A DNA stretch of 14,290 nt from Clostridiales bacterium (GCA_016930475.1 JAFGGR010000109.1:1-14290), one strand, 5' to 3'; counted from the first letter of the stretch, positions 6,845 to 13,332 are shown. Notes: a model not told the origin generated them from the sequence alone. Numbers and translations: made by a program.

Positions 6845-6923
6845 AAAGCACCCGTCTTTGAAGTGTACCTCCAAATACTGGTTGCTATCCAACATTTGGG
6901 GTGCACTCCATGGCGGGTGCTTT
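6845..6923. terminator. 79-bp hairpin, likely bidirectional terminator and possible miniature IS-derived element
   Basis: Outer arms AAAGCACCCG (6845-6854) and CGGGTGCTTT (6914-6923) are perfect complements. An inner imperfect stem pairs 6862-6881 with 6889-6907 (left AGTGTACCTCCAAAT, right read in reverse AGTGCACCCCAAAT). It lies between the convergent AraC-type and lipoprotein genes; on the minus strand the outer arm ends in TTTTT, on the plus in TTT. The inner arms resemble, from memory, terminal repeats of IS3/IS150-group elements facing inwards, so it may be a mobile-element relic now used as a terminator. Confidence 0.6.
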
Positions 6924-6944
6924 CGTAATATCAATTGATAAGGA

Positions 6945-7436
6945 TCAGTAACCGAGTTCCTTGATAATGTCGTCGATTTTCTTGACGCCCTTCTTTCCGG
7001 TATCATAAGTTTCCGCTCTGATGAGCATTTTTTCTGAACGGATCATAACCACGTACATCTCAATACCATCATCGTTTTCGCGCTTTAGAACGAGCTTATT
7101 ATAGCTGCCGGATCCGCTGACTTTGATTTTGTCTTCGAAATCATCATCTTCTTCAGTTTCATCGTATTGATCATGCCGGCGGTCAAACTCGTCGGCAGCA
7201 TCTTCGGCATCTTTATAGAGAACATACTTAACCAAGTATTGGCCATCGTCAAACGCTGTAAGCAAGCACTCATCCATGTCATCAGTCTTGTAGCCTTTGT
7301 CGACATCACAATCGTACTTATCTTCCATAATCTCTTTGAAGGTGTCCGCATCGATCGCTTTCTTTGAACAGGCGGTCAAGGATAATATCATGGAGATAGC
7401 CAAAACAACAACGAGCAGTTTACGCATCTTTTGCAT
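6945..7436 (-). CDS. small secreted lipoprotein of unknown function
   Basis: A 163-residue protein. The N-terminus is a lipoprotein signal: basic MQKMRK, a hydrophobic stretch at 7-19, and the lipobox LTAC with the lipidated Cys23. The mature part is strongly acidic (EETEEDDDFED-like run near 92-102) and has an alternating pattern suggesting a small alpha/beta domain anchored outside the membrane. I do not recognise a named family. Ribosome site AAGGGG is about 9 bases before the first ATG; a second ATG three codons later is possible. It is AT-richer than its neighbours and lies between the hairpin and the GyrI relic, a patch that appears to have been rearranged. Confidence 0.8.
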   Translation of the reverse strand: MQKMRKLLVVVLAISMILSLTACSKKAIDADTFKEIMEDKYDCDVDKGYKTDDMDECLLTAFDDGQYLVKYVLYKDAEDAADEFDRRHDQYDETEEDDDFEDKIKVSGSGSYNKLVLKRENDDGIEMYVVMIRSEKMLIRAETYDTGKKGVKKIDDIIKELGY

Positions 7437-7510
7437 GAATCAACGCCCCTTTTTCTGTTTGATAGGGAAACTAATAGCTAATTATGGCATAAGTTGAGTA
7501 GTATGAAATA

Positions 7511-7567
7511 AAAAATTATGATCCGAATATCTACGGCTTCGAATGGGCGGATGACGATGCGCCCCGA
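7511..7567 (+). pseudogene. relic of a second GyrI-like domain gene
   Basis: These 57 bases match 6677-6733 inside the AraC/GyrI gene at 48 positions, and 16 of 19 encoded residues agree (KNYDPNIYGFEWADDDAPR against KKYDPKVYGFEWADDDAPR). Most differences are silent, so this is a remnant of a paralogue that once was under selection, not a recent copy. Homology stops at both ends. The relic now forms, on the opposite strand, the last codons of the acetyltransferase gene. Confidence 0.8.
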
Positions 7568-8088
7568 TTCCGCTCCCACTCGTTCAGTAATATTGCGTAT
7601 TCAACCGTGTCCTGCCAGATCGGGGTGCCGTCGCTGTCTTTTCGAAACCATACCTTTTCGCGAAAATGTCCCTCCCTGCGCATCCCGAGCCGCTCCATAA
7701 GCCGCCACGACGCGGTGTTTTCCGGATTACACATCGCGACGATCCGGCGGGCCTTTCCGCTTCCGAAAAGCCAATCCATCATCGCCCGCGCCGCCTCCGT
7801 AGCATAACCTTTCCCATGATAATAGTCATGGAACACATAGCCGAGTTCCCATGTCTCAAACTCCCCGGGCGCGAGGAAAAGGTTTCCGATCAGCCGCCCC
7901 GTATCCTTAAGACACACCGCCCAAAAATTCATATCCCCCGCCCGACGTGCCGCTTCCGCCTGCGCCTGCTCGCGTGTGAACACCCCGTAAGGCTCATATT
8001 GAACCACGGCTTCCCTGGATAAATACTCGAAAAGCGCCTCGCCGTCCTCCGGCATAAACCTGCGAATCAAAAGTCTTTCTGTCTCCAT
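7531..8088 (-). CDS. GNAT-family N-acetyltransferase (RimJ/RimL type)
   Basis: A 185-residue acetyltransferase. It opens with METERLLIRRFMPEDGEALF, typical of the RimJ/RimL-like branch, has WELGYVFHDYYHGKGYATEA with the acetyl-CoA pyrophosphate loop HGKGYA at 91-96, and MCNPENTASWRLMERLGMRR as motif B. It transfers acetyl from acetyl-CoA to an amine; the acceptor is unknown. The family normally ends near residue 173 (EYAILLNEW). The last dozen residues (RGASSSAHSKP) are encoded antisense to the GyrI relic, so the original stop was lost and a foreign tail gained. The upstream gene ends 10 bases before the ATG on the same strand, so they form an operon. A moderate ribosome site (AAGGATGG) precedes the start. 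Confidence 0.9.
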   Translation of the reverse strand: METERLLIRRFMPEDGEALFEYLSREAVVQYEPYGVFTREQAQAEAARRAGDMNFWAVCLKDTGRLIGNLFLAPGEFETWELGYVFHDYYHGKGYATEAARAMMDWLFGSGKARRIVAMCNPENTASWRLMERLGMRREGHFREKVWFRKDSDGTPIWQDTVEYAILLNEWERNRGASSSAHSKP

Positions 8089-8098
8089 CCCGCCATCC

Positions 8099-8584
8099 TT
8101 ATCTCAGTATTCCGTTCATATCCCCGATAAACGCGATCACGTCCTCCTCAAGCCGCCGGATTAGCGCTTCCTTGTCCTCAAAATCCGGACTTTCGACGAG
8201 GCGCTTTTCGATGATGGAATCGACGCCGGGGCTGACCTTCGAAAGTATGTACGGTCCGGTGTCCGCCCGACTCAGCCGCCCGATATATTCCGCCTGGATC
8301 TTGCGGTTTCCGCCGCCGATCCAAACCTCGAACCGGTTCTCCTCGTGAAGATACACCACCGCGACCTTAAGGTTTCGGCTTTTCAATTCGGGCGGTGTGA
8401 AGGCAAAATACGTCATGTCCATGAAACCCGCGTACATCGCGCTCACAGCGTGACCGGGGTGTGACGCGCTCATGTGATGCAGAAGCTCCGACATGAAGGA
8501 TAGGATCCCGCGGTATGCCCTCGGGACCGTACCTTCTCTCAGTAGTTCGGTGTATTCACGAATATCGTCATTCAACACACACAT
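8099..8584 (-). CDS. conserved protein of unknown function (possibly DUF7000-like)
   Basis: A 161-residue soluble protein, mostly helical at both ends with a beta-rich centre. The stretch MYAGFMDMTYFAFTPPELKS followed by LKVAVVYLHEENRFEVWIGG recalls, from memory, a family recently named DUF7000, whose function is unknown; I am not certain of this. The C-terminal EALIRRLEEDVIAFI looks like an amphipathic helix. No signal peptide or membrane helix. GGAG lies 6 bases before the ATG. It is the first gene of a two-gene operon with the GNAT acetyltransferase, 10 bases apart. The phased hairpin array lies upstream of its promoter. Confidence 0.75.
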   Translation of the reverse strand: MCVLNDDIREYTELLREGTVPRAYRGILSFMSELLHHMSASHPGHAVSAMYAGFMDMTYFAFTPPELKSRNLKVAVVYLHEENRFEVWIGGGNRKIQAEYIGRLSRADTGPYILSKVSPGVDSIIEKRLVESPDFEDKEALIRRLEEDVIAFIGDMNGILR

Positions 8585-8629
8585 ATCTTTCTCCTTCTCT
8601 TCTTCGTATTTTTGGATTTCGAAAAACGC

Positions 8630-8657
8630 ATATTATCTCACATTTTCATTGATTCAA
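8630..8657 (-). promoter_or_regulatory. candidate promoter of the unknown-protein/GNAT operon
   Basis: On the minus strand: -35 TTGAAT (8652-8657), 16-base spacer, -10 TAATAT (8630-8635). Transcription would start near 8623, some 40 bases before the ATG at 8584. The nearest hairpin of the array ends at 8719, about 60 bases upstream of -35. Confidence 0.5.
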
Positions 8658-8692
8658 TTAAACACCGATTCCGTCTTTTGGCACAACCTGAA

Positions 8693-9138
8693 CTCAGTAA
8701 CCCTCTTCTCACCCGATAAATACCGACTAAATGGAGCAAAACGGGCGATTAGTCGGTACTCAAGCCTCTCCGCGGCTCCCTTTTTCGCGATAAATACCGA
8801 CTAAATGGAGCAAAACGGGCGATTAGTCGGTATTTTAGCCCTCAGTAACCCTCTTCTCAACCGATAAATACCGACTAAATGAAGCAAAACGGGCGATTAG
8901 TCGGTATTTGCGCTCTCAGTAACCCTCTTCTCACCCGATAAATACCGACTAAACGAGGCTTTTCGGGCGGTTTAGTCGGTACTCAAGCCTATCCGCGGAT
9001 CCCTTTTTCGCGATAAATACCGACTAAACGATGCATCTCGGGTGATTTAGTCGGTATTTTAGCCCCCAGTAACCCTCTTCTCACCCGATAATACCGACTA
9101 AATGAAGCAGAACGGGCGGTTTAGTCGGTATTTGTGCT
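8693..9138. repeat. array of six phased hairpin repeats in two 222-bp super-units
   Basis: Six copies of a hairpin with 12-bp stem AATACCGACTAA / TTAGTCGGTATT and an 18-19-base loop lie at 8719-8760, 8793-8834, 8867-8908, 8941-8983, 9016-9058 and 9090-9132. Start-to-start distances are 74, 74, 74, 75 and 74 bases. Linkers are 31-32 bases and of two kinds: A (core CAGTAACCCTCTTCTC) before hairpins 1, 3, 4 and 6, and B (core CCGCGG...CCCTTTTTCGCG) before 2 and 5. Hence 8693-8914 and 8915-9138 are two copies of one A-B-A triple. The right arm ends TACT in hairpins 1 and 4, TATT elsewhere. There is no consistent reading frame and no gene. It lies upstream of the operon at 8584 and downstream of the toroid gene. 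Function unknown. Confidence 0.95.
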
Positions 9139-9329
9139 CTAATTGTCACACGAAACCGCTTCATGGCAAGTACATGACGGGTCCCAAATGGATTATTCGC
9201 ATTTCCATCGACTGTCTGTTCTTTTTGTGTTGCTTTGACCCGTTGAATCAACGTAGTATTAATTTCATTTAACCCGATATTGAATACCGTGATGATCTTT
9301 TCTTCCTTCCCGATCTGAACATGCGGGAT
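9139..9329. other. gene-free AT-rich stretch after the hairpin array
   Basis: No start codon with a ribosome site, terminator or repeat stands out in these 191 bases. On the minus strand the frame of the toroid gene stays open for about 80 codons past its TAA (for example IPHVQIGKEEKIITVFNIGL) and ends inside the last hairpin. That may be a decayed gene end or chance. The toroid gene has no obvious terminator here, so its transcript might run into the hairpin array. Confidence 0.4.
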
Positions 9330-10277
9330 TTACCGAATATCCCGATAAATTTCTTCCGCAAACGTCTTCCCGTTTGCCTTCTTCCACCACTTGAGAACCC
9401 TCATCGCCCGCAGGGTATTCCAGCGACTCGGCTTGCCGACGGTTTCCATATCGATAAATGTTCTCCCCGGGTGGCGGTTCTGAAGATTCCACGTTCCGTC
9501 GTCGTTTCGCTTCGCGCGAACGGTTCGAATCGCGTCGGCGAGCCTTGGGTCCGCGATATCCGCCTCCCGAAAATAATCCAACGCCGCCAGCACGTCGTAG
9601 TGCCAGTAATTCGGAAAGGAAAACAGGAGGCACTTCGGGTCATTCGGATTGATCAGTCGCCGGTCCAAAAGAAACTCATTTGCTCTCATCCACGCTTCCA
9701 GAATTTCCGCGCTGTCGTCGCCTGTCGCTTCCCGGTACTCCCGAAGAGCTTTAACGATCAACAATGTGTTTTCGAACAGATAGTCCTCCGCACCGGGCCG
9801 GTCGTCGTACACCCACGCTCCGTCCGGCCTTTGCCTGTACGCCAGAAACTCGGCGATGTTCTTTAAGCGGGGGTCGTGAAACCCGAAATAACAGAGAATA
9901 CCCAGAACCATTCCGGTCACGCCAACATCCCGCAATCGTTGTCCGAGCGAAAATCGGATCTCCCGATCCTCGAATATTCCGTTTTCGAAAAGAACGCGGC
10001 ATCCGGCCTCCGTCTTCTCGTTCGGCAGAAGTCCGAACTCCTTAAGCAAAAGCATTGTGTACGTAGTCGAGATCCACTTCCGAATATAGAGCTGGCCGGC
10101 CCATTTACCGTCCGGATCCTGACGGGAGAGGATTTCGACTCCCCAGCCTTCCGTCCCGACACGCATCCGCTCCGACCGGACCTCTTCCTCTTCGGCGTCT
10201 GCTAAATCCCTCTTCGCCTGCCAGCGAATCGAGGGGTCTCCTTCAAAAACCCAATCTATGATCTCCCGGTCACTCAT
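9330..10277 (-). CDS. alpha/alpha-toroid protein (terpenoid cyclase / prenyltransferase-like fold)
   Basis: A 315-residue helical protein with the repeat pattern of the alpha/alpha toroid found in squalene cyclases, prenyltransferase beta subunits and pectate lyases. Three QW-like turns are visible: QDPDGKW at 53-59, QRPDGAW at 149-155 and RNDDGTW at 257-263, each followed by a helix pair. The DxDD acid motif of squalene-hopene cyclase and the Zn ligands of prenyltransferases are not evident, so cyclase activity should not be assumed. Stretches such as WISTTYTMLLLKEFGL and IDMETVGKPSRWNTLRAMRV are probably family signatures. The start at 10277 has GAGG 7 bases upstream; an ATG at 10319 inside the preceding gene is less likely. 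It follows the DUF3795 gene by two bases, so the pair is translationally coupled. Confidence 0.82.
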   Translation of the reverse strand: MSDREIIDWVFEGDPSIRWQAKRDLADAEEEEVRSERMRVGTEGWGVEILSRQDPDGKWAGQLYIRKWISTTYTMLLLKEFGLLPNEKTEAGCRVLFENGIFEDREIRFSLGQRLRDVGVTGMVLGILCYFGFHDPRLKNIAEFLAYRQRPDGAWVYDDRPGAEDYLFENTLLIVKALREYREATGDDSAEILEAWMRANEFLLDRRLINPNDPKCLLFSFPNYWHYDVLAALDYFREADIADPRLADAIRTVRAKRNDDGTWNLQNRHPGRTFIDMETVGKPSRWNTLRAMRVLKWWKKANGKTFAEEIYRDIR

Positions 10278-10279
10278 TT

Positions 10280-10729
10280 CTATTCCTCGCCCCATCGGTA
10301 CTTCCGGTTCCTGAGCCATCGATCCAGATCACAGGCAAGGCACAGGCCGTTATGACAACAGATCGTCCCTCCGCAGGTCGGACAGCGCCATTTTTCCTCC
10401 TGTCGGCGAAGGAACTCGTCCATCCCGTTTTCGCGGATCGAATCCAGATTCTCGATCATACTCATATGGTATTTGTCGCGGTAGCGCTTATCGAGCGACT
10501 TCAATCGCTTGCAGGGATAGTCTTCACATTCGATGCAGAAACGGACCAAGCCTTTGCCGACCTTCTCACAGCGATCGGCCATATGCAGGCAGTGCTCGCC
10601 GCGCGGGATACATCCGGGGCAATAGGTCCGATGGAAGCCCTGCTTATTGATGTCCAGCTCCCTCGCTTGAAAAGCGACGCACAACCGGCAATTCATCCCG
10701 CATGGGGCGATCAGATTCTCTTCGTTCAT
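10280..10729 (-). CDS. DUF3795 cysteine-rich protein
   Basis: A 149-residue protein with 16 cysteines. It opens with the DUF3795 signature APCGMNCRLC (Cys10, 14, 17), then YCPGC (37, 40), Cys47 and 54, CIEC (65, 68) and C73. A C-terminal part adds CPTCGGTICC (116, 119, 124, 125) and CLAC (130, 133), which looks like a separate zinc ribbon. Metal binding, zinc or iron-sulfur, is very likely; the function of the family is unknown. GGAGG lies 8 bases before the ATG, and a perfect TATAAT at 10776-10781 (minus strand) may be its -10, though the -35 is poor. Its final codons contain the ribosome site of the toroid gene, which starts two bases after its TAG. Confidence 0.88.
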   Translation of the reverse strand: MNEENLIAPCGMNCRLCVAFQARELDINKQGFHRTYCPGCIPRGEHCLHMADRCEKVGKGLVRFCIECEDYPCKRLKSLDKRYRDKYHMSMIENLDSIRENGMDEFLRRQEEKWRCPTCGGTICCHNGLCLACDLDRWLRNRKYRWGEE

Positions 10730-10850
10730 TCCTTGGCCCTCCGCTCTCCCTTGATGTTATGAATCATTTTCTTTTATTATAATCCGAAATTCCCGTTCTT
10801 TTTCCTCAACAGCAATTTCTTCAGGCTTGTTATCGGCATTCCGGGGAGTG

Positions 10851-10859
10851 TGATACAAT
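10851..10859 (+). promoter_or_regulatory. extended -10 element before the zinc-ribbon gene
   Basis: TGATACAAT fits TGnTATAAT, an extended -10 that needs little -35 contact; a TTGTTA at 10827-10832 is too far (21 bases) to be an ideal -35. Transcription would begin near 10866, about 37 bases before the ATG at 10903. Confidence 0.4.
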
Positions 10860-10902
10860 CCAATGGTATCCACGCATTCTTTTTCGATGGTGAAAGCAGA
10901 AA

Positions 10903-11502
10903 ATGATTTGTGATAAATGCGGCTATAAAATGACAAACGGTTTGCGTTGTCCGAATTGCTATCACGATATTTCAGACACGGACTATACACCCAACGAGAT
11001 CGTTTATTTTATCGATGGCGAAATGGCCGCGGTGGATGCGAAAGATGTTAAGAAGGCAAAGACGGGGCATGAAACCTCTCCGGGAAAAGAGATCCCGCTA
11101 CACTGCATAAGTTCCGATTTGTTTGCGCACGCCCGCTTCGCGAGAAATTACTCCATTGGCATCGTGATAATCATCTTAATTTCTGTGTTATTAACAACGC
11201 AAATGCTTTTTTCAACAACCAAATCTTCGAAGATCCTTCTTTCGATATTTATTCCCTTATTCGTCTTTTTTTTACTCGATATCATTCTGTCAAGCCTAAT
11301 TTTGCTCGGCAAAGAATGGGTATTAGCCGCCTACATTCCGTTTGCGATCATTACTTTTCCGCTGTTGTTCTTATATGAAATCTTGTTAAAAAGAGATTTC
11401 TATCGATCCAAAATCTTACTGTCTTCTCGCTTTTTTATTAATGACTTCCGGGATTACTTGAAATATCGCCGTGAGGAAAAAGAGAGGAAGGAAATCGAGT
11501 GA
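10903..11502 (+). CDS. zinc-ribbon membrane protein of unknown function
   Basis: A 199-residue protein. It begins with a zinc ribbon, CDKC at 3-6 and CPNC at 16-19, followed by a soluble stretch to about residue 82. Three hydrophobic segments follow: about 84-103, 111-136 and 139-162; the C-terminus is very basic and acidic (KYRREEKERKEIE) and cytoplasmic. The layout resembles the many zinc-ribbon-plus-membrane proteins of clostridia with no known role. The ribosome site is weak (GGTGAAAG). The gene is clearly AT-richer than its neighbours, which may indicate acquisition. It is convergent with the lipoprotein gene; no clear terminator lies in the 73 bases between them. Confidence 0.75.
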   Translation: MICDKCGYKMTNGLRCPNCYHDISDTDYTPNEIVYFIDGEMAAVDAKDVKKAKTGHETSPGKEIPLHCISSDLFAHARFARNYSIGIVIIILISVLLTTQMLFSTTKSSKILLSIFIPLFVFFLLDIILSSLILLGKEWVLAAYIPFAIITFPLLFLYEILLKRDFYRSKILLSSRFFINDFRDYLKYRREEKERKEIE

Positions 11503-11575
11503 TCGATCCTTTCCGGTTCAGAGGATAACGCGACTTACCGATTCGCTTACAAGCTACTGTAGTGACCGATCCGGA

Positions 11576-12562
11576 TTATTTTCCCACTTCAAAAAAATAG
11601 ATTGCGTGACTGCCGTCGAAAAACTCAACATAATACCAAGCTGGGGCTCCGAACTCAAAAGATCCGACGTCCAGTAATGTGACCGTTGCCCCCTTCAGGG
11701 CGACCGCTGCATTTTCCTGCGGAGAATCGACCGACTTATCGAAAAGCGTCTCCAACTCGACCGTTGCGGCCTCTTCGGGAGCGGTAACGACCCATGCGTG
11801 ATCCTCGCCGTTCACCTCTTCTTCAAAGCTGATCCGGTCGCCGATATAATGATCCCTGCTCACCGAATGATCGATGATCTCGCCGTCCGTCAATTGACAC
11901 CAGGAGAAAACCATCCCGGGTGTCAGCCCTCGGCTCATCCACTCATCGGTGATCAGAGTACCCTCTTCGTCCGTGTAGATGATTCCCTTGCTCTCCAGGA
12001 TCATTGTCATCTGATCGCCTTCATAGCGAACCAATCGGGATCTTTCGCCTCCGATATCCCCCCAGTCGATGATCAACAGATCGCAGATGTCATTTTCGGT
12101 ATCGATATCGACGACGGCGATCAGAATCGAAGAAGCAGAATCGGTTTCCGACAGCGTCCAGCGAAATTCAACATCGTTGACCGCAAGGGTTGCCTCGTCG
12201 GAATCCATCGTATACTCGCACACGACCTCCTCTTCACCACCGTCGGCGTCTAAGTCAAAGCTTCCCGAAAATCGTGTGATACTAAAGTCTTCGACATCCT
12301 CAACTTGGAGATATCCGATCTTCTCTCGATCCAAGGGCCTGAAATCAGAAAAATCCGGGGGTTCTTCTCCCGGTACCGTACTCTCCTCAGCAGGTTCCGT
12401 CGTCGCTCCCCGTTCCGTCCGCGAAGTATTTGGAATCGCTGTGTCGCTTGCGGTAGATCCGCTCTTCACATCCCCCTCGGTCTGTGAGGCTGAAGACGAG
12501 CACCCCGAAATCCACACGAGGATCATCGCGAAAACCACGAGTAAAGAAATGGTCTTTTTCAT
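11576..12562 (-). CDS. lipoprotein with acidic, DxDxDG-containing extracellular domain
   Basis: A 328-residue protein. The signal peptide MKKTISLLVVFAMILVWISG ends at the lipobox with Cys21. Residues 22-75 are a low-complexity Ser/Thr/Glu/Pro linker, as in many surface lipoproteins of Gram-positives. The mature domain contains FDLDADGGEEEVV near 102-114, like the calcium-binding DxDxDG turns of FG-GAP/VCBS-type repeats, and a long beta-rich region to the end. No enzyme motif is seen. AGGAG precedes the ATG by 9 bases, and a good promoter lies upstream. It is a single-gene unit, divergent from the MarR operon; binding of a ligand or cell-wall partner is a guess. Confidence 0.85.
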   Translation of the reverse strand: MKKTISLLVVFAMILVWISGCSSSASQTEGDVKSGSTASDTAIPNTSRTERGATTEPAEESTVPGEEPPDFSDFRPLDREKIGYLQVEDVEDFSITRFSGSFDLDADGGEEEVVCEYTMDSDEATLAVNDVEFRWTLSETDSASSILIAVVDIDTENDICDLLIIDWGDIGGERSRLVRYEGDQMTMILESKGIIYTDEEGTLITDEWMSRGLTPGMVFSWCQLTDGEIIDHSVSRDHYIGDRISFEEEVNGEDHAWVVTAPEEAATVELETLFDKSVDSPQENAAVALKGATVTLLDVGSFEFGAPAWYYVEFFDGSHAIYFFEVGK

Positions 12563-12645
12563 TGATTTATTCTCCTGTCCGATGGATATTATTGAGCATG
12601 TATGATCGTTATCTCTTGACGTGCTAAACGTTTCGCTATTTGGCT

Positions 12646-12674
12646 ATTCTAGCGAGTTGCAGGACACAAGTCAA
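12646..12674 (-). promoter_or_regulatory. promoter of the lipoprotein gene
   Basis: On the minus strand: -35 TTGACT (12669-12674), 17-base spacer, -10 TAGAAT (12646-12651). This leaves a leader of about 77 bases before the ATG at 12562. No operator-like repeat overlaps it. Confidence 0.65.
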
Positions 12675-12788
12675 GTTTGGGAAGCGAGACATCGATATTC
12701 AAACGATTCGCGGCCACCGTAACTTCGAATGAATGGCAGATTTTCGTCTCGATTGTCTTGCCTTGACACGACGATACGACCTGTTCGA

Positions 12789-12841
12789 AATGTCATGAAA
12801 TTCCGACATTCGTTGATATGTCAACTATTTTCTGTTATTCT
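12789..12841 (+). promoter_or_regulatory. MarR operon promoter with two inverted-repeat operator candidates
   Basis: -35 TTGATA (12813-12818), 17-base spacer, -10 TATTCT (12836-12841). The palindrome GTTGATATGTCAAC (12812-12825, arms GTTGA/TCAAC) covers the -35. Just upstream is a second inverted repeat, AATGTC (12789-12794) and GACATT (12805-12810), sharing the ATGTC element. This is a usual position for MarR autorepression. Confidence 0.6.
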
Positions 12842-12876
12842 CCAATTAGTGTATTTATCCATGGAGGTTCCCGCCG

Positions 12877-13332
12877 ATGCCAGACGAACGAAACATCTGG
12901 ATACGAATGAAAGCGATCCTTCGATCCGCCCGTCAAATCGTCAATACCGAACTGGAGCCTCTGGATCTGACCGGTGCGGAAGGAGATATCCTCTTTCATC
13001 TTCTTTCGGAAAGCGACGAGATCTCTCAGGAAACCCTCGCCGATCGACTTGACATCGGCAAAGCCGCGATCTCGCGAACCGTCGGATCGCTTGAAAACAA
13101 AGGTTACATTCATCGCCGGCGCCTACCGGAGGACTCGCGCGCCTATCGTATCAAGCTGACACCGAAAGCTCGAAAAATCAGCGAACAGATTGATCAGGCC
13201 TATAAGAACGTGTACGAAATTGCCCTGACCGGGATCGATAAATCGGAATTTGCCCGATTGGATCTCTTTCTCGGAGTCGTCCATCAAAATCTGGACGAAT
13301 GGGAGTCGAAGAAATGCCCGAATCCGGAATAA
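12877..13332 (+). CDS. MarR-family transcriptional regulator
   Basis: A 151-residue winged-helix protein. LTGAEGDILFHLL at 31-43 leads into the HTH (ISQETLADRLDIGKAAISRT, 49-68), then the wing DSRAYRIKLTPKA at 87-99, the highly conserved MarR signature; flanking helices form the dimer interface. It is probably a repressor relieved by a small ligand or oxidation. GGAGG lies 9 bases upstream of the ATG. The lipid-kinase-like gene starts 14 bases after its stop, so it likely controls that operon and itself. The last codons are duplicated as the start region of the next gene. Confidence 0.92.
   Translation: MPDERNIWIRMKAILRSARQIVNTELEPLDLTGAEGDILFHLLSESDEISQETLADRLDIGKAAISRTVGSLENKGYIHRRRLPEDSRAYRIKLTPKARKISEQIDQAYKNVYEIALTGIDKSEFARLDLFLGVVHQNLDEWESKKCPNPE

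Noticed and set aside
8693..9138. Possible CRISPR array or integron attC array
   Set aside because: The intervals between repeats are conserved rather than unique, repeats are full palindromes with variable loops, and there is no cas gene, integrase or attC-type GTTRRRY core.
9265..9633. 122-codon open frame antisense-frame to the toroid gene on the same strand
   Set aside because: It overlaps the well-supported toroid gene in another frame, is compositionally odd (Arg, Gly, Glu rich) and has no ribosome site I can defend.
10757..10990. 77-codon minus-strand frame between the DUF3795 and zinc-ribbon genes
   Set aside because: It overlaps the start of the zinc-ribbon gene and a perfect TATAAT; no ribosome site or family seen. 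Kept only as a possible gene remnant.
11503..11575. Terminator between the convergent zinc-ribbon and lipoprotein genes
   Set aside because: Only short weak inverted repeats (for example ATCCGGAT) are present, without a convincing stem plus T-run.
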